Below are positions 22,697 to 34,644 of a DNA stretch of 64,000 nt, piece after piece. The notes under the pieces are model-generated. The model saw only the letters and a program-made list of their open reading frames with translations. It was not told where the DNA came from and ran no database searches. Made by a program: the position numbers and the translations under genes. The stretch is taken from the NCBI GenBank assembly GCA_037501455.1, contig CM074855.1:32397001-32461000 (forward strand), read 5' to 3'. Within the stretch, counting starts at the first letter, position 1, and each line of letters opens with the position of its first letter. Source of the stretch: Lantana camara. Lineage: Eukaryota > Streptophyta > Magnoliopsida > Lamiales > Verbenaceae.

Positions 22697-23570
22697 ATTG
22701 AATACCACCTTTCGAAATTATTTGTTGGGCTAATTTACACCTTAATTGATTCATTTGAAAGTATTAATAAATGATTATGCTTGACTTTTGTCTCTCCTAT
22801 TTTGGTTTTCTTTAATATTTGAACTTTTGATATGGTGTGGATAATCAAATAAAATTTGTGGAACTAAAGATATTAATGTTCAGTATCCCAAATAATATTC
22901 TTTTCTAACTGAATGTTGATTGCACTTAAAGAGATTGAATGCTGATCTCAATAGGCTGTAACATGTTTGGTTATATTACATTAGAAGCTTAAATTTAGCA
23001 TGAATGATGCATGGCCTTTCAGTGGTATTGATAATTTGTGAAGCTTGATGATGTTGCAATTTAAATGTGTTAAATAAGATTGTAAAAATCTTCCTCCATT
23101 TGGTTGCTAATATTTTCTAATATGTATTGGTCTAATATTCTGTGTAATTTCATGATTAAAAAGATAGTCAGTTTATAGTGGTTATAGTCCTTCTGCACTA
23201 GCTTAATTATGCTAATATTTTGGTTCTTTGAGAATCTTTTTCTTGATTGCAGGTTCGTGTGAAGCTGTTCTTACCCAACAGTTTAAAACTTGGCTCATAG
23301 GCCCAAATATATGAAGTTTCTTTAGTTTTGCGCAGGATTAGATCCATTAACGGGCTGTCTATATTTTGCACTTTACTTTTGTCCGTTAATGTGAATATAA
23401 AATTAGCTCTATACTTATCAAGCTTCTCCAATAATTATTCATCTAGCTAAATGTACATAAGCTTACTTCTATGTAAGTTAATCTATTTAAGCAACATCTA
23501 TAGTTGGAAGCCTACTTTATTCTTTTAGCAATAAATTTTATTTTTGTATGCTTGTTTGAGAATTTTGTAT

Positions 23571-23614
<44 letters not shown>

Positions 23615-23700
23615 TTATCTTTTTTGTTAACAATGATTTATCTTATAAGGGCAAAACATACATATATCATAATATTATAATAATTTATGTTAACGGACAT
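22697..23700. other. Helitron 3' region
   Basis: AT-rich, no gene. It contains a pure (AT)n microsatellite at about 23576-23611 and leads into the terminal hairpin. Confidence 0.5.
23576..23611. repeat. (AT)n microsatellite
   Basis: Pure TA/AT dinucleotide run in the Helitron 3' region. Confidence 0.9.
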
Positions 23701-23706
23701 GGGTTA

Positions 23707-23734
23707 CCGCGCATTGCGCGGTACTTTAAACTAG
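23707..23734 (+). other. Helitron 3' terminal hairpin and CTAG end
   Basis: The perfect 6-bp stem CCGCGC/GCGCGG with loop ATT, then ACTTTAAA spacing to CTAG. This is the termination signal used in rolling-circle transposition; the following base T is host DNA. Confidence 0.85.
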
Positions 23735-25931
23735 TATATATCAATTAGGCACCAAACAAACCATCAAATACGCATCAATCATCAAGGAATCATCATTCAA
23801 AACCCATATAATATCATGTCTTCAAACTTCTCATTTAAGCCAAGAATTCATGCAAACTTGCAAATATAAAGAGCCTAAGCATGTTTCTAATCATATACAC
23901 ACAAGAAATCATACCAAGAGAATCAAACCCTACTCAATCAACACTTCAAGAATTCATACAAATCTCAATTCTACCTTGAATGAAAGAAGAGATGGAAGAG
24001 ATGATGGTATGATGAAGATGCTCCCAAATATGCAATTTCCCCTTGAATTATGCCTTGAAAAATGATGAAATCTCCTTCCTCTCTTGGTGTTGTTTTGATC
24101 GTGTACTAGTGTGTGTGTGTGAGGTTTTGATGAAAATAAAATGAAATGGAAGAGATGAATGAGATATTTACAAAAGTCTTCCACATATATGCATGACTCA
24201 CCATAATTTGCATATAAGTCCCTAAGCTTTATAAGTCATGCAATAAGGTATGAGCTAGGATGAAAAGACCAATGAAGTCCAAAGAATTCTCTTGCAATTT
24301 AAGTCCTCGCATTTAAATAAATGATCAATTAGAAACACATATAAGCAATTAATCATGTTCGGCATTTAATTCACGTATTCCACGTTAATGATAATCTCAT
24401 ATAAATCATGAAAGTATAATGCATATAATGTTATGAGATTTATATACTATCACATAATGCATGAATTGAATATACTATCACATAATGCATGAAATGAAAA
24501 ACCGAGGCGTTACACGTAGAAAACATAAATTGATACTTGACAGCATCGTTATTGTGACGCCCCGATATTTCGGCCGTACAGGTATGACGTAAGTGTTTAC
24601 CAAATTGCGCGAAATAATTATTTATACATGTTTTATATATTTAATTTTATTTTAAATTTATTAAATGTTAATTACTTTATTTTAATGTTATTAATATTAA
24701 ATATATTTATATATATATCTATATATATATATTAATTGTGGTACGAGTTGTTTAATATATTTGCATGAACTCATGCAATTCATTAAAATCATAGTTGATG
24801 CATGCATGTTATTTATAAATCATTTACGAATTCAATTTGCATATTATTTGTTAATGATATGAATTTTATTGTTGCATTGCTTATGAGTGACATTTACGTG
24901 CTTCGTTTTTATATAAATTGATACCGAAATTTCGTGCAAATTTAATATGTTGGACTTATATGTCTTATGAATATTGATATATGTTCGTTTCATGTTTTCG
25001 GGTTCATTTGCATGAGTTTCTAATTTATTTTAATTTTGGAATCCAAATCGGGGGCTAACGAGCAATTAGCGCCCCCTTGGTTCCGTAATTGATATCTTGA
25101 GCTCGGGAACTCGGAATCGAGTTCCGTCAACTTCGTTGAACTCATATCGAAAATTCGAGTTTGATTAATTTATCCTTATACTTTTCTAATATCATTTGAA
25201 CCCCGAAATTCAACCGAAACTCGCAATGGGAGCCAAATCTGCCACACATTGCCAAAAATGCCATAACTCCCTCATACCTTGACCAAATTAACCATGGTTT
25301 GAACCTATGTGACCCTAGTTAATCCCACCATCTCCCCATACACCCCCATACCGAACCAACCCCAGCAACTAAGCCAAAATCAACCAAAATTGCCCTGCTC
25401 TCCAGAAAATCCCGTAACCCTTGCCCTCCTTGGAGATTCAAGCTCAAATCTCCATTTTTCATCCATTCAATCCACAAGGTGAGTTTAGGATCATGTTATA
25501 CATTCAATATGGGTCATTTTAAGCTTTGCATCCCCAATTTTGATCATGTATTGATGGGGTTTTGGATATATGGATGAATAGTTAGGTTATATGCCAATTC
25601 GTTGATCTCTTTCATTCCTTGATTGTTTTGGTTGGTTCCAAGCTTGAATATGGTTGCCATGACACCTTATTTGCATTTATGGTGAAGTATTAGATGGTAG
25701 TTGAAGCATTCATGAGTTACCATTAATGTATATTTGAAGTTTTTACATGAAATGATCATCCTTACCTCCATATCATGTTTCAACACTTTGGGAGCATGTT
25801 TGTGTGTTGTTGTGGAGTGGTTTTCTTGCATATTGGTGATCTTAACTTACTTGAGTATGTTGGTTGGAGATTGAATGGTGTTGCTCTGTTTTTCTGTTGA
25901 GTATCTTTATTTTTTTGGCTACAGACTCAAA

Positions 25932-26052
25932 TCCACGGGGGTGGATTTTTCCTTTGGAAAAATCCGCGAGGGTGGATTTGGGTCGGTAAGTTTCTGGACT
26001 GGAAATCCATGGGGGTGGATTTTTCCCTTTGGAAAAATCCATGGGGGTGGAT
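25932..26052. repeat. Inverted-repeat array in the outer solo LTR
   Basis: Three copies of a GGTGGATTT word alternate with TTTGGAAAAATCC, so the sequence can fold on itself repeatedly (GGATTTTTCC...GGAAAAATCC). It occupies a position comparable to the palindrome arrays in the other solo LTRs but has a different sequence. Confidence 0.75.
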
Positions 26053-26465
26053 TCTGTCCTGTTTTTTTTTTTATTACTCCGGTTTCGTTTTTCTTGTTTT
26101 TCTTCGCTTGTTTAATATTCCTCCACCTCTTTTATGACTTCTAAGCTATGCTAACATGTATTATCTTGAGTGTTATGAAATTTTATGATTTTTCGTGGAA
26201 TATTTTACGAGTTATGCTTCTATGTGTCTTATTTGCTCCTAATGTGCGCATGCATGGACTTTGCTCTTAAGTTTGAACCCTAATTGCTATTTATTCCTTA
26301 TCTTTGCATGCATGCATGATCATGTAATTATATATATATATATATATATATATCTTTGCATGCATGCATGATCATGTAATTATATGAGTATTCATTAAAT
26401 TGTTTGTTGGAAATTGCATGCATGCATGTTATGATTTTAATGTTTTCTGTTTAAATTATGCATGC

Positions 26466-26469
<4 letters not shown>

Positions 26470-26512
<43 letters not shown>
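26470..26512. repeat. (AT)n microsatellite
   Basis: Pure AT run in the reverse solo LTR; a shorter one is at about 26330-26352. Confidence 0.9.
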
Positions 26513-26520
<8 letters not shown>

Positions 26521-27169
26521 TATTTACTTAATGCATGTTTAATGTTATATATATATATTTAATTATGGTTTAATTTATTTAAATCTTAGAATTTAGTAGT
26601 TATTTTAATTTGTGTTATATAATTTCCGAATATGACTTGAATGTTTCTATTTGCCTATTTGCCAAGTGTGAACATGTTATACTACGTGTTATGTTCGTTA
26701 TTTGAAATTCTTGGATCAATTTGTTTTAAATGTGAAGGTTATGAACTTGAACGACTTTAAACGCTTCATGAAAGGAATGAAATGAATGTTTAGATGCCTT
26801 TAAAATATTAATAGTGCACATGAACGTGTCCATTACATAATATACTCTTTTATGCATTCATATCATGATCATCTCATTGTCGAGCGTCTTATATGGTCAT
26901 TTTGAGTCTCACTTCACCTTCCTTGCACAGCTTTTGATCCCATTGGAGACGAGGCCGGTCCGTGAGGCTTTTGTGCTCTTCTTTTGTCATTTTAAGGTGG
27001 GTTTCTCTTCTATTTAGATAAATGACCCTATATACCTTCAATGTGAAAAGTTTTCGACCAAAAATTAATATATGTATATAGAGTCGTTTTAAAGAGTAAA
27101 TGTTTGCAATGTAAAGCCTTATTTTATGAATCCTACCAAACGTTTTGGCGAGAAATGAATGAATGCACA

Positions 27170-29820
27170 TGTAGCACCCTAACCCCCAGGGCACCACATC
27201 CCCCGCACTATAGCCTCGATCCACGTATGAAATGGAAAGTCCATACATAAACTAAAACTATAGCGAACGGGTGACAATAAAAATGACGAGCTAGGCGGGA
27301 CACTCTCCCCAACAATACCAGAGCAAACATGAAAATGAAAGCGGAAGCAATCAAATCATTCATACATATAGGTACCATATTTACCGAATAGATACGTATA
27401 GATACCAACTAAACTATCAATACATTATCATCTCTTAATAATATACATACTCGAGTATCCAAAACGTGAGAACATTGTTATAACATGAAACTAGCATAAG
27501 ACTATACAAGAGGGTATGAGACTAGACCCGTGGAAATGCAAGACTCGAACAACTCCCGCCTAGCACGAGCCACGCTCAAAGTGTACCTGAAAAGTGAAGT
27601 ATCAGTCTACCGAAGACTGAGTGAGGGGCAATAATTATATATAACACACATCACATGCAAGTTGTAGCCTCGGGTGAAGACTTTGGGAATAAAATAGATA
27701 TATAATTCAAGAGACTTAAATCTTTACCCGAGATTACACACAATCCCTTTAACATTTTAACTTGAACATTTCATGAACATGTGACCCCGGCGAGTAGGGG
27801 CGATTCTCCAACCTTTACACCAAACGTGACAATACGTGCTTGCGTTATCAATTCAATACATGATCATGCAATTTCATTTAGTGCTCACATAGACAATTTC
27901 ATGCTTGAAATCATGCGATAACCCGAGGATAACCCGACATGCCGGATTAATCCCCAGTCTCCTTCTTCCTCCGGGTGATAGCGAGTTTGCAAGGCTCGAC
28001 TATCCACGACATGGTGTGTGTAGAGGACATGACCCTCTAGACACGGAACTCCTTCCACCACTAATCTCCTAGTGGCTTCGGGGGTGATCCCAACAATGTG
28101 AGGATAATTCAGGAGTTACCCGTCAGCCCTTGCTTTCCCGGTTGGCTCAAGAATTACCCTCGGCCCATGTGCAATCATGTACTCGCCAAACATGCTTGAA
28201 ATCATGACTTACTTGCTTGAAATATTCATGGTTTTGAAATCATTTCTAAATATAGTATATTTTGGCCGAAATAGCACATAAGGGTGGTAGGGTTCTATAT
28301 ACATAACCTAAAACCTCACCTTTTCTTGCAAAATACGATAAGGAAGTGTTCTAAGGAGCTTGCTCCCCATCCACGCCCTCGTGACCTGTGCAAACACGGC
28401 GTGTATATGTGAGACATGACCTAAAATGAAGAAAATATGACGAACGGCGGAAATGTATCGAGACGACCACGAAAATACAATGTAGTATGATAACATGTTG
28501 TTTCACTACATATTAGCACATATTATAGCAATTCGGGGTCAAAGAAGTCGTCGGATCGAGGGGTCATTTTCGTAATTTTATGCAGAAACTTTTGTTCTGC
28601 AAGCCAGGTGGAAACGGCCGTTCCGGTCCCCTTTGAAAAATGGGAACGGTCGTTCCCATGAATTCCCCAAAACGCGCCAACGATTTTAAAATAAAAGCCC
28701 ACCTTTTAGCTGGGAACGGCCCTTCCGGCACCAAGGCCAAAGTGGGAACGGCCGTTCCCATGCTCGGCCGCCTATTTTCAGTTTAAAAGAGGGGAACGCA
28801 CGTTCCCACAATGCCCTGAGGCTGGGAACGGCCGTTCCCTGTTTCTGCAACTTACAGAAACAGAGGAAAAACAGAGTATGGCTATGGGAATGCAAACAAA
28901 GCCACCCAAAATTCCATTTTCAATCCACAAGTTATGGTTTTCTGGAAATATACATGCATATAGGTTCATAAGATGATAAACTAACCTCTAAACACTTAAA
29001 ACACAAAATATCATCAAGAATTCATGGTTTATGCCCATGATCAAAAGTTGATCATTCATGCCAAATATTCAAGAATTCAAGCTATAACTCATGCCATAGT
29101 TCATGAAATGATCACATAATCATGCCTCTAACTTCAATTAATTCATCTAGCACATAATTCCCAAACCCTAACCATGTCAAATATGATCAAACTCATCACT
29201 TCCATGCAAACCAACCTTGAAGATGAAAATATGGAGAAAATAGATGAAGATGATGATCAATTCCCAAAACTTGGATGATTTCTTGAAATCTTGGATGAAT
29301 TGGATGCAAATTCACTTCTTCCTTTTCTTCCCTTGGAACCGAGAGTGAGGGATGGAGATGTTGGTGAAATTTGGGTGAAAATGGGATCAAAGAAGCTCAT
29401 GGAAGCCTAATAACATGATTCACCATTTTGATTTTTGTGAAATGTGAAAATTGCAATTTAATCCTTGAAATGTTTGAGTCATGCAATTAAGTATATAAGC
29501 TTTTGAAATATAATCAATTAGGTCCTTGAAAGATTATGCAATTAAGTCCCTAAAGTTTAGAAAAATGAGCAAGTAGGGACAATTTGGTAATTTAAAACAC
29601 TCTCGGTAATTGTTTCATGCAATAAATATTTTCCGTGTCGTGAAATAATGTTTTCAATGATATGAATTCATATAATTCACTTAGATAATGTTTCGTGAAT
29701 TTTATAAAATTATGAGATGCCACGTAAGAATATATTATGAAATTAAAGAAATAAAATAAAACCTACGCTCAAACTCACACGTGGCGTGCTTACCTGTTCA
29801 TTCGGAACCGGGGCGTTACA
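27170..29820 (+). mobile_element. Solo LTR nested inside the reverse solo LTR
   Basis: It starts TGTAGCACCC and ends GGGGCGTTACA, 2651 bp, with target duplication GCACA (27165-27169) against GCACG (29821-29825), one mismatch. It is clearly the same family as the LTR at 6830: same first 140 bases in outline, the same GTACCTGAAAAGTGA and GACTGAGTGAGGGG boxes near 27585-27630, and the same CCGGCGAGTAGGGGCGATTC box. The open frames inside it (for example 28564-28969 minus) come from its palindromic repeats and do not resemble proteins. Confidence 0.9.
28608..28860. repeat. GGGAACGGCCGTTCCC palindrome array
   Basis: At least five variants of the 16-base palindrome GGGAACGGCCGTTCCC within 250 bases (about 28613, 28641, 28711, 28744, 28792 and 28834), separated by unrelated spacers. 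It lies in the right half of the nested solo LTR. Confidence 0.88.
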
Positions 29821-30964
29821 GCACGTATGGGGCCCAAGGACTTAGTGTGAGTGGCTATCCAGGGAGGCATGGGCCGACGGTGATCCCTCACATTAGTTCC
29901 ACCAATTAACGGCGTAACCGGACCTCGTTAGGAGTTAGCGAGGAATGGACGCTGAGTGCCACTAGGGGAGTCATGTAACCCCTTTTGGTCAATGAATGGG
30001 TGGTCGGGCCTTACAAACCCGCCACCAACCCGGAGGAAGAAGGTGTAAATGTTATTGAATGTGCACGAAAGAATGTTTTGCATGAAAAGAAAGAATGAAT
30101 GAATGTTAATGAATTACACAAGGTGTTGGTTGGAGATAATGCACGCCCACTCGCCGGGCCAATAATGACCTAATGTAAATGAATCGTTATAATCCCTTTT
30201 GATGATTTCTATTCACCCACTTGGGAAATTTTTTAAAACCCTCACTTGGGATTATAGCTTGCATGTGAATGTTTAAATACCGTCCTATATTATATTTATG
30301 CCCTGTTTTTATACCCACCAGTCCCTTTTGGACTGAACCCAGTTGGTTTTCAGTTGTGTTGTGCAGGTGTCAAGGGAGCTAGGCGGGAATTCGAGTCATA
30401 GGTCTTGCATTCGCTTCTAGCTTTTGGATTTTGGTCTTACACTTGCATATTCTACTTTTGATCATTGTATATGAATGTTAGTATGGAGCATACATGTTTT
30501 GAGCCTTGACGGCATTTGATGATGTATATGACTTATTTTTGGAGCTTTGATGCTCATGGTATATATATATATGTTATATGTTCAGTTTATGCTTCCGCTT
30601 TTATGTTTAACTCTGATTTTATGGTTCAAGGGTTAGTCCCGCCTACATAGAGTGTGTGTTTGTCCCCGTTCGCCGTGATTTAGCTCGGGTATGGATCGTC
30701 CATTTCATATTCGGGTCGGGTCTCGGTGCGGGGGATGTGGTACCATGCGCTCGGGTGCTACAGTTATTGTGAATTTGTTCATAGAATGGTTGGATGATAA
30801 AAGCTGGTAATAATTAAAAAGGCAAAATTGCATTTTTTTTTTCCCCTATAAGTATCGTGGGAATCCAATTTTGATCCTATAAAAGTATTCAATTAACATA
30901 TTTGGTCCTATATCTTACCAGTTTTTAACAGATTTGATCCTTTATTAATAGATTTAGTCCTTTA

Positions 30965-32363
30965 TCTATACTATATAAAAAAGGAGGAGGGTTTTGTCTC
31001 ACAAACGGAGGTTATTTGAGGGTTGGACACCAATTTTTATGAAGTACCTATTATGCCCCTAAGACTATCGATAGTTTTAAGGATTAAATTGGAATTTAAA
31101 ATATCCACAATTTCACTTACCCACGATCTCTTAAACTCTTTTCTGCACGATCTCAAATTTCTTTTTTCATTATTTTCTTCCACAATTTCAAATTCTCTTT
31201 TCTGCACGATCTCAAACTTCTTTTTTCATTATTTTTATTCAAATTAGAAAAGTCACTCACTTACTATCTCTGAACTCTCTTTTCTCATTATTTCACGATC
31301 TCAAACTTTCTTTTTTTATTTCTTCAAATGAATTGTTGCAATTCTCTTTTCTCATTACCCTCGCGAACACTCAAATCAGAACTGCAGCAATGCAACCCGA
31401 TAACACTCTCAAATTTCTATCGTGAAATGCTCTTGGGAACCTCTAAAACTCAAAGTAAGTACTTATTTATTTTATGTTACTGCAATAGATATGCACATAA
31501 TGTTTAGAAACATAGATTTATTTTATTTTTCAGTATTTTGCAAGAAAATTGAAAGGAAAAAAACTCAAAAAAAGAATCTTTATAAGATAAAAACACTGAT
31601 ATATTTCTTTTTTTATTCAATGATAAGCCATCAAAGTTGGGAATATTTAAAAAACACTGGTTGCTCCGACTGTGAACATCATTTCTTATTTGTTTATTTA
31701 TTTTATTTTACAGAAAAATTTATGCCCGAAGCAAGAGGAAATCTTTTATCTTTTCTTTATGAAAGATAAGTATTTTTTTTGTATCATGTTACTACAATAC
31801 ATCACTTAACGTTTAAAAACAAATTGTATCATGTTACTACAATACATCACTTAAGGTTTAAAAACATATTGTATTGATTATTAAATAATTACTTCTTTAT
31901 TTTATGTTACATATACGATTTATTTTATTTTGCAGGAAAATTGAAAGGAACAAAGTTTAAAAGAGAGAATCTTTATCATAAGGTAAAAATATTGACATAT
32001 TCTTTCTTATTCGAAGATAAATGGTTATAATTTGAAATTTTTAGAAAACACCAGTTGTTCATACCATGAATATAACTTTTTTTTTATTTTACAGGAAAAT
32101 TAATGGCCAAAAGAGAAAATTTTGATTAAAGGTAAGTCTCTAAAATTCAAAGGAAGTACTTCTTTGATTATATTAGTGCAATATATCAGGTAATGTTTAG
32201 AAAACATGTGATTTGTTTTATTTTGCAGGAAAATTTAAAGGGAAAGAAACTCAAAAGAGTTAATCTTTATCGTCTGAGGTAATTATTTTTTTATTCAAAG
32301 ATAAATCATCATAATTTGGAATTTTTCGAAAACACCAGTTGTTCATACTATGAATACCACTTC

Positions 32364-32394
<31 letters not shown>

Positions 32395-34644
32395 ACAAAA
32401 AAATTAACGTCCAGAAAAGAAAATTTTGATTATTAACGCCCAAAAGAGAAATTTTTATTAAAGGTAAACCTCCAAACCTATACTATCTATACTATATAAA
32501 AAAAAAAAGCGCCTTTTGTTTCAGAAATTACGGTTTTTTAAGGCTTGAACACCATTTTTTCTAAACTACCTATTATGCCCGGATTAAATTGAAATTTAAA
32601 ATCTCTACAATTTCACTTACCCACAATCTCTGAAACTCTTTTTCCTGCACAATCTCAAACTTCTTTTTTCATTATTTTTATTCAAATTAGAACACTCATT
32701 CACTTACTATCTCTGAACTCTCTTTTTTCATTATTTCACGATCTCAAACTTCTTTTTTTTTTTTATTTCTTCAAATCAGAATTGTTGCAATTCTCTTTTC
32801 TCATTACCCTCCTGAATACTCAAATACAACCCGATAACACTCTCAAAATTCTATCGTGGTATGCTCTTGGGAACCTCTAAAACTCAAAGTAAGTATTTTT
32901 TTATTTTATGTTACTGCAATACATACACATAATGTTTAGAAACATAGATTTATTTTATTTTGCAGTATTTTGCAAGAAAATTGAAAGGGAAAGACTCTCA
33001 AAAAAGAGAATCTTTATAAGATAAAAATACTGATATATTTCTTTTTTTATTCAATGATAAGCTATCTAAGCCATCAAAGTTGGGAATATTTAAAAAACAT
33101 TGGTTGTTTTGGTTGTGAACATCACTTCTTATTATTTTATTTATTTTTATTTTACAGAAAAACTTACGCCTGAAAGGAAATCTTTTATCTTTTCTTTATC
33201 AAAGATAATATATATATATTTTTTTTTATATCATGTTACTACAATACATCACTTAAGGTTTAAAAACATATTGTATCATGTTACTACAATACATCACTTA
33301 AGGTTTAAAAATATATTGTATTAAGTAATTACTTTTTTATTTTATGTTGCATACACGATTTATTTTATTTTGCAGGAAAATTGAAAGGAACAAAGTTTAA
33401 AAGAGAAAATCTTTATCATCAAAGGTAAAAATATTGAAATATTCTTTTTTATTCAAAGATAAATCGTCATAATTTGGAATTTTTAGAAAACACCAGTTGT
33501 TCATACCATGAATATCACTTTTTTTATTTTTTTATTTTACTGGAAAATTAATGCCCAAAAGAGAAAATTTTGATTAAAGGTAAGCCTCTAAAATTCAAAG
33601 TAAGTACTTCTTTGATTATATTAGTGCAATATATCAGGTAATGTTTAGAAAACATGTGATTTGTTTTATTTTACGGGAAAATTGAAAGGGAAAGAAACTC
33701 GAAAGAGTTAATTTTTAACGTTTGAGGTAATTCTTTTTTTATTCAAAGATAAATCATCATAATTTGGAATTTTTAGAAAACACTGGTTGTTCATATCATG
33801 AATACCACTTCTTTTTATTTATTTATTTATTTTATTTTACAAAAAAATCAACACCCAAAAGAGAAATTTTTTATTGAAGGTAAACCTCTAAAATTCAAAG
33901 TAAGTACTTCTTTGTATTATATTAGTGCAATATATCAAGTAATGTTTAGAAATAGGCAATTGGGGTTGGTCCGGTTAAGGGTTCATTCTCGAAGGCAAGG
34001 TCCCGAATTCGAATCCCTGCTTGGGTATACGTGTGTTAAAAAAAAAGTAATATTTAGAAATATATAATTTGTTTTATTTTGCAGGAAAATTTAAAGGGAA
34101 ATAAACTCAAAAGAGTTATTCTTTATCGTCTGAGGTTAAAAAAAAAAAAAAAAATTCAAAGATAAGTCATCAATTATTTTGAATATTTAGAAAACACGTT
34201 GCTCAAGTTGCTCATGTTGTGAATATTATAGATTAATTTTATTTTATTGAAAATTTTACAAGGAAAGAGCCTAAAAGAGGACATCATTATTAAAGGTAAA
34301 ATTATTCATTCATTTTTCTTTTTAGTAAAAAACAACTCATTATAATTTTGTAATTGTTCATGTTGTTGATATCACTTCTTAATTTTCCTTAATTTTGATT
34401 TGTCCATATATTAAAAATAACAAAGTGAATTATAATTTTTTTGTTTATACTTGGTTGTTCTTGTCGTGGAAATTTTTTCTTTTTTTTTTTCTTGATTTTT
34501 ATTTGTTGATTTATTAAAAACAATTACATGTATTATAATTTTTTCTTATTTTTTCTTGATCTTTATTTGTGGATTTATTAAAAATAACTACAGGTATCAT
34601 AATTTTTTCTTTTGCACGCTGGGACGGCGTGTCCCGGTGGCTAG
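30965..34644 (+). mobile_element. Non-autonomous Helitron, head-to-tail dimer
   Basis: It starts TCTATACTATATAAAAAAGG after host A (30964) and ends with hairpin GGGAC-GGC-GTGTCCC, GGTGG and CTAG at 34641-34644 before host T. A second, near-identical 5' end (TCTATACTATATAAAAAA) lies at 32486, and the 1.5 kb after it repeats the 1.5 kb after the first (for example CAATTTCACTTACCCA and the TGCTCTTGGGAACCTC segment). No hairpin/CTAG precedes the second start, so two units share one 3' end. No Rep or helicase is coded. Confidence 0.85.
31430..34310. repeat. Periodic exon-like array inside the Helitron
   Basis: Units of about 100-170 bases repeat about 15 times. Each has a T-rich tract ending TATTTTGCAG or TATTTTACAG, then 37-55 purine-rich bases beginning GAAAATT and containing AAAAGAGA, then GGTAA or GTAAGT and an AT-rich spacer often containing GTTCATACCATGAATA. 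Each unit thus looks like acceptor, mini-exon, donor. The pieces do not join into a recognisable protein. Confidence 0.7.

Larger units (their letters stand above)
8735..23734 (+). mobile_element. Gene-capturing Helitron, itself interrupted by a Tat element
   Basis: The 3' end is textbook: a perfect hairpin CCGCGC-ATT-GCGCGG at 23707-23721, ten bases, then CTAG at 23731-23734 with T as the next host base. It lies inside a solo LTR, whose sequence resumes at 23735. The 5' end must lie where the left LTR half stops, about 8710-8770; I cannot fix it because no clear TC start stands out. Without the Tat retrotransposon it is about 4.5 kb. It carries pieces of a VPS4/SKD1 gene and of a succinyl-CoA ligase alpha gene with intron-like sequence between them, and no Rep/helicase, so it is a non-autonomous capture Helitron. 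Confidence 0.75.
6830..24514 (+). mobile_element. Solo LTR (Ty3/Gypsy type), split by a 15-kb insertion
   Basis: The two ends are TGTAGCACCCC at 6830 and GGCGTTACA at 24514, flanked by the exact 5-bp duplication CGTAG (6825-6829, 24515-24519). The LTR itself is only about 2.7 kb: 6830 to about 8735 plus 23735-24514. The rest is a Helitron and its own insertions. Its first 140 bp match the solo LTR at 27170 (shared ACTATAGCGAACGGGTGACAA and CTAGGCGGG), and the summed length fits that copy (2.65 kb), which supports the reconstruction. TG...CA termini and long LTRs of this type are common in chromoviruses such as Tekay/Del; that lineage call is from memory. No internal region survives, so the element was reduced to a solo LTR before the Helitron arrived. 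Confidence 0.85.
24553..30762 (-). mobile_element. Solo LTR in reverse orientation, containing another solo LTR
   Basis: The ends TGTGACGCCCC (24553) and GGGTGCTACA (30762) are flanked by the exact duplication GTTAT (24548-24552, 30763-30767). Read on the minus strand the right end begins TGTAGCACCC and shows the same landmarks as the other LTRs, a CCCCCGCAC box and a GGCGGGA box, so it belongs to the same superfamily. Without the nested copy it is about 3.55 kb. It contains (AT)n runs near 26323-26352 and 26470-26512 and a duplicated CTTTGCATGCATGCATGATC (about 26302 and 26355). No internal retrotransposon genes remain. Confidence 0.88.

Noticed and set aside
27208..28969. Open frames within the solo LTR
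   Set aside because: Produced by the palindrome arrays and LTR sequence; no match to retrotransposon or host proteins.
33950..34035. Possible tRNA-like B box (GTCCCGAATTCGAATCCC)
   Set aside because: There is no matching A box, anticodon arm or acceptor stem; probably a tRNA-derived (SINE-like) scrap or chance.
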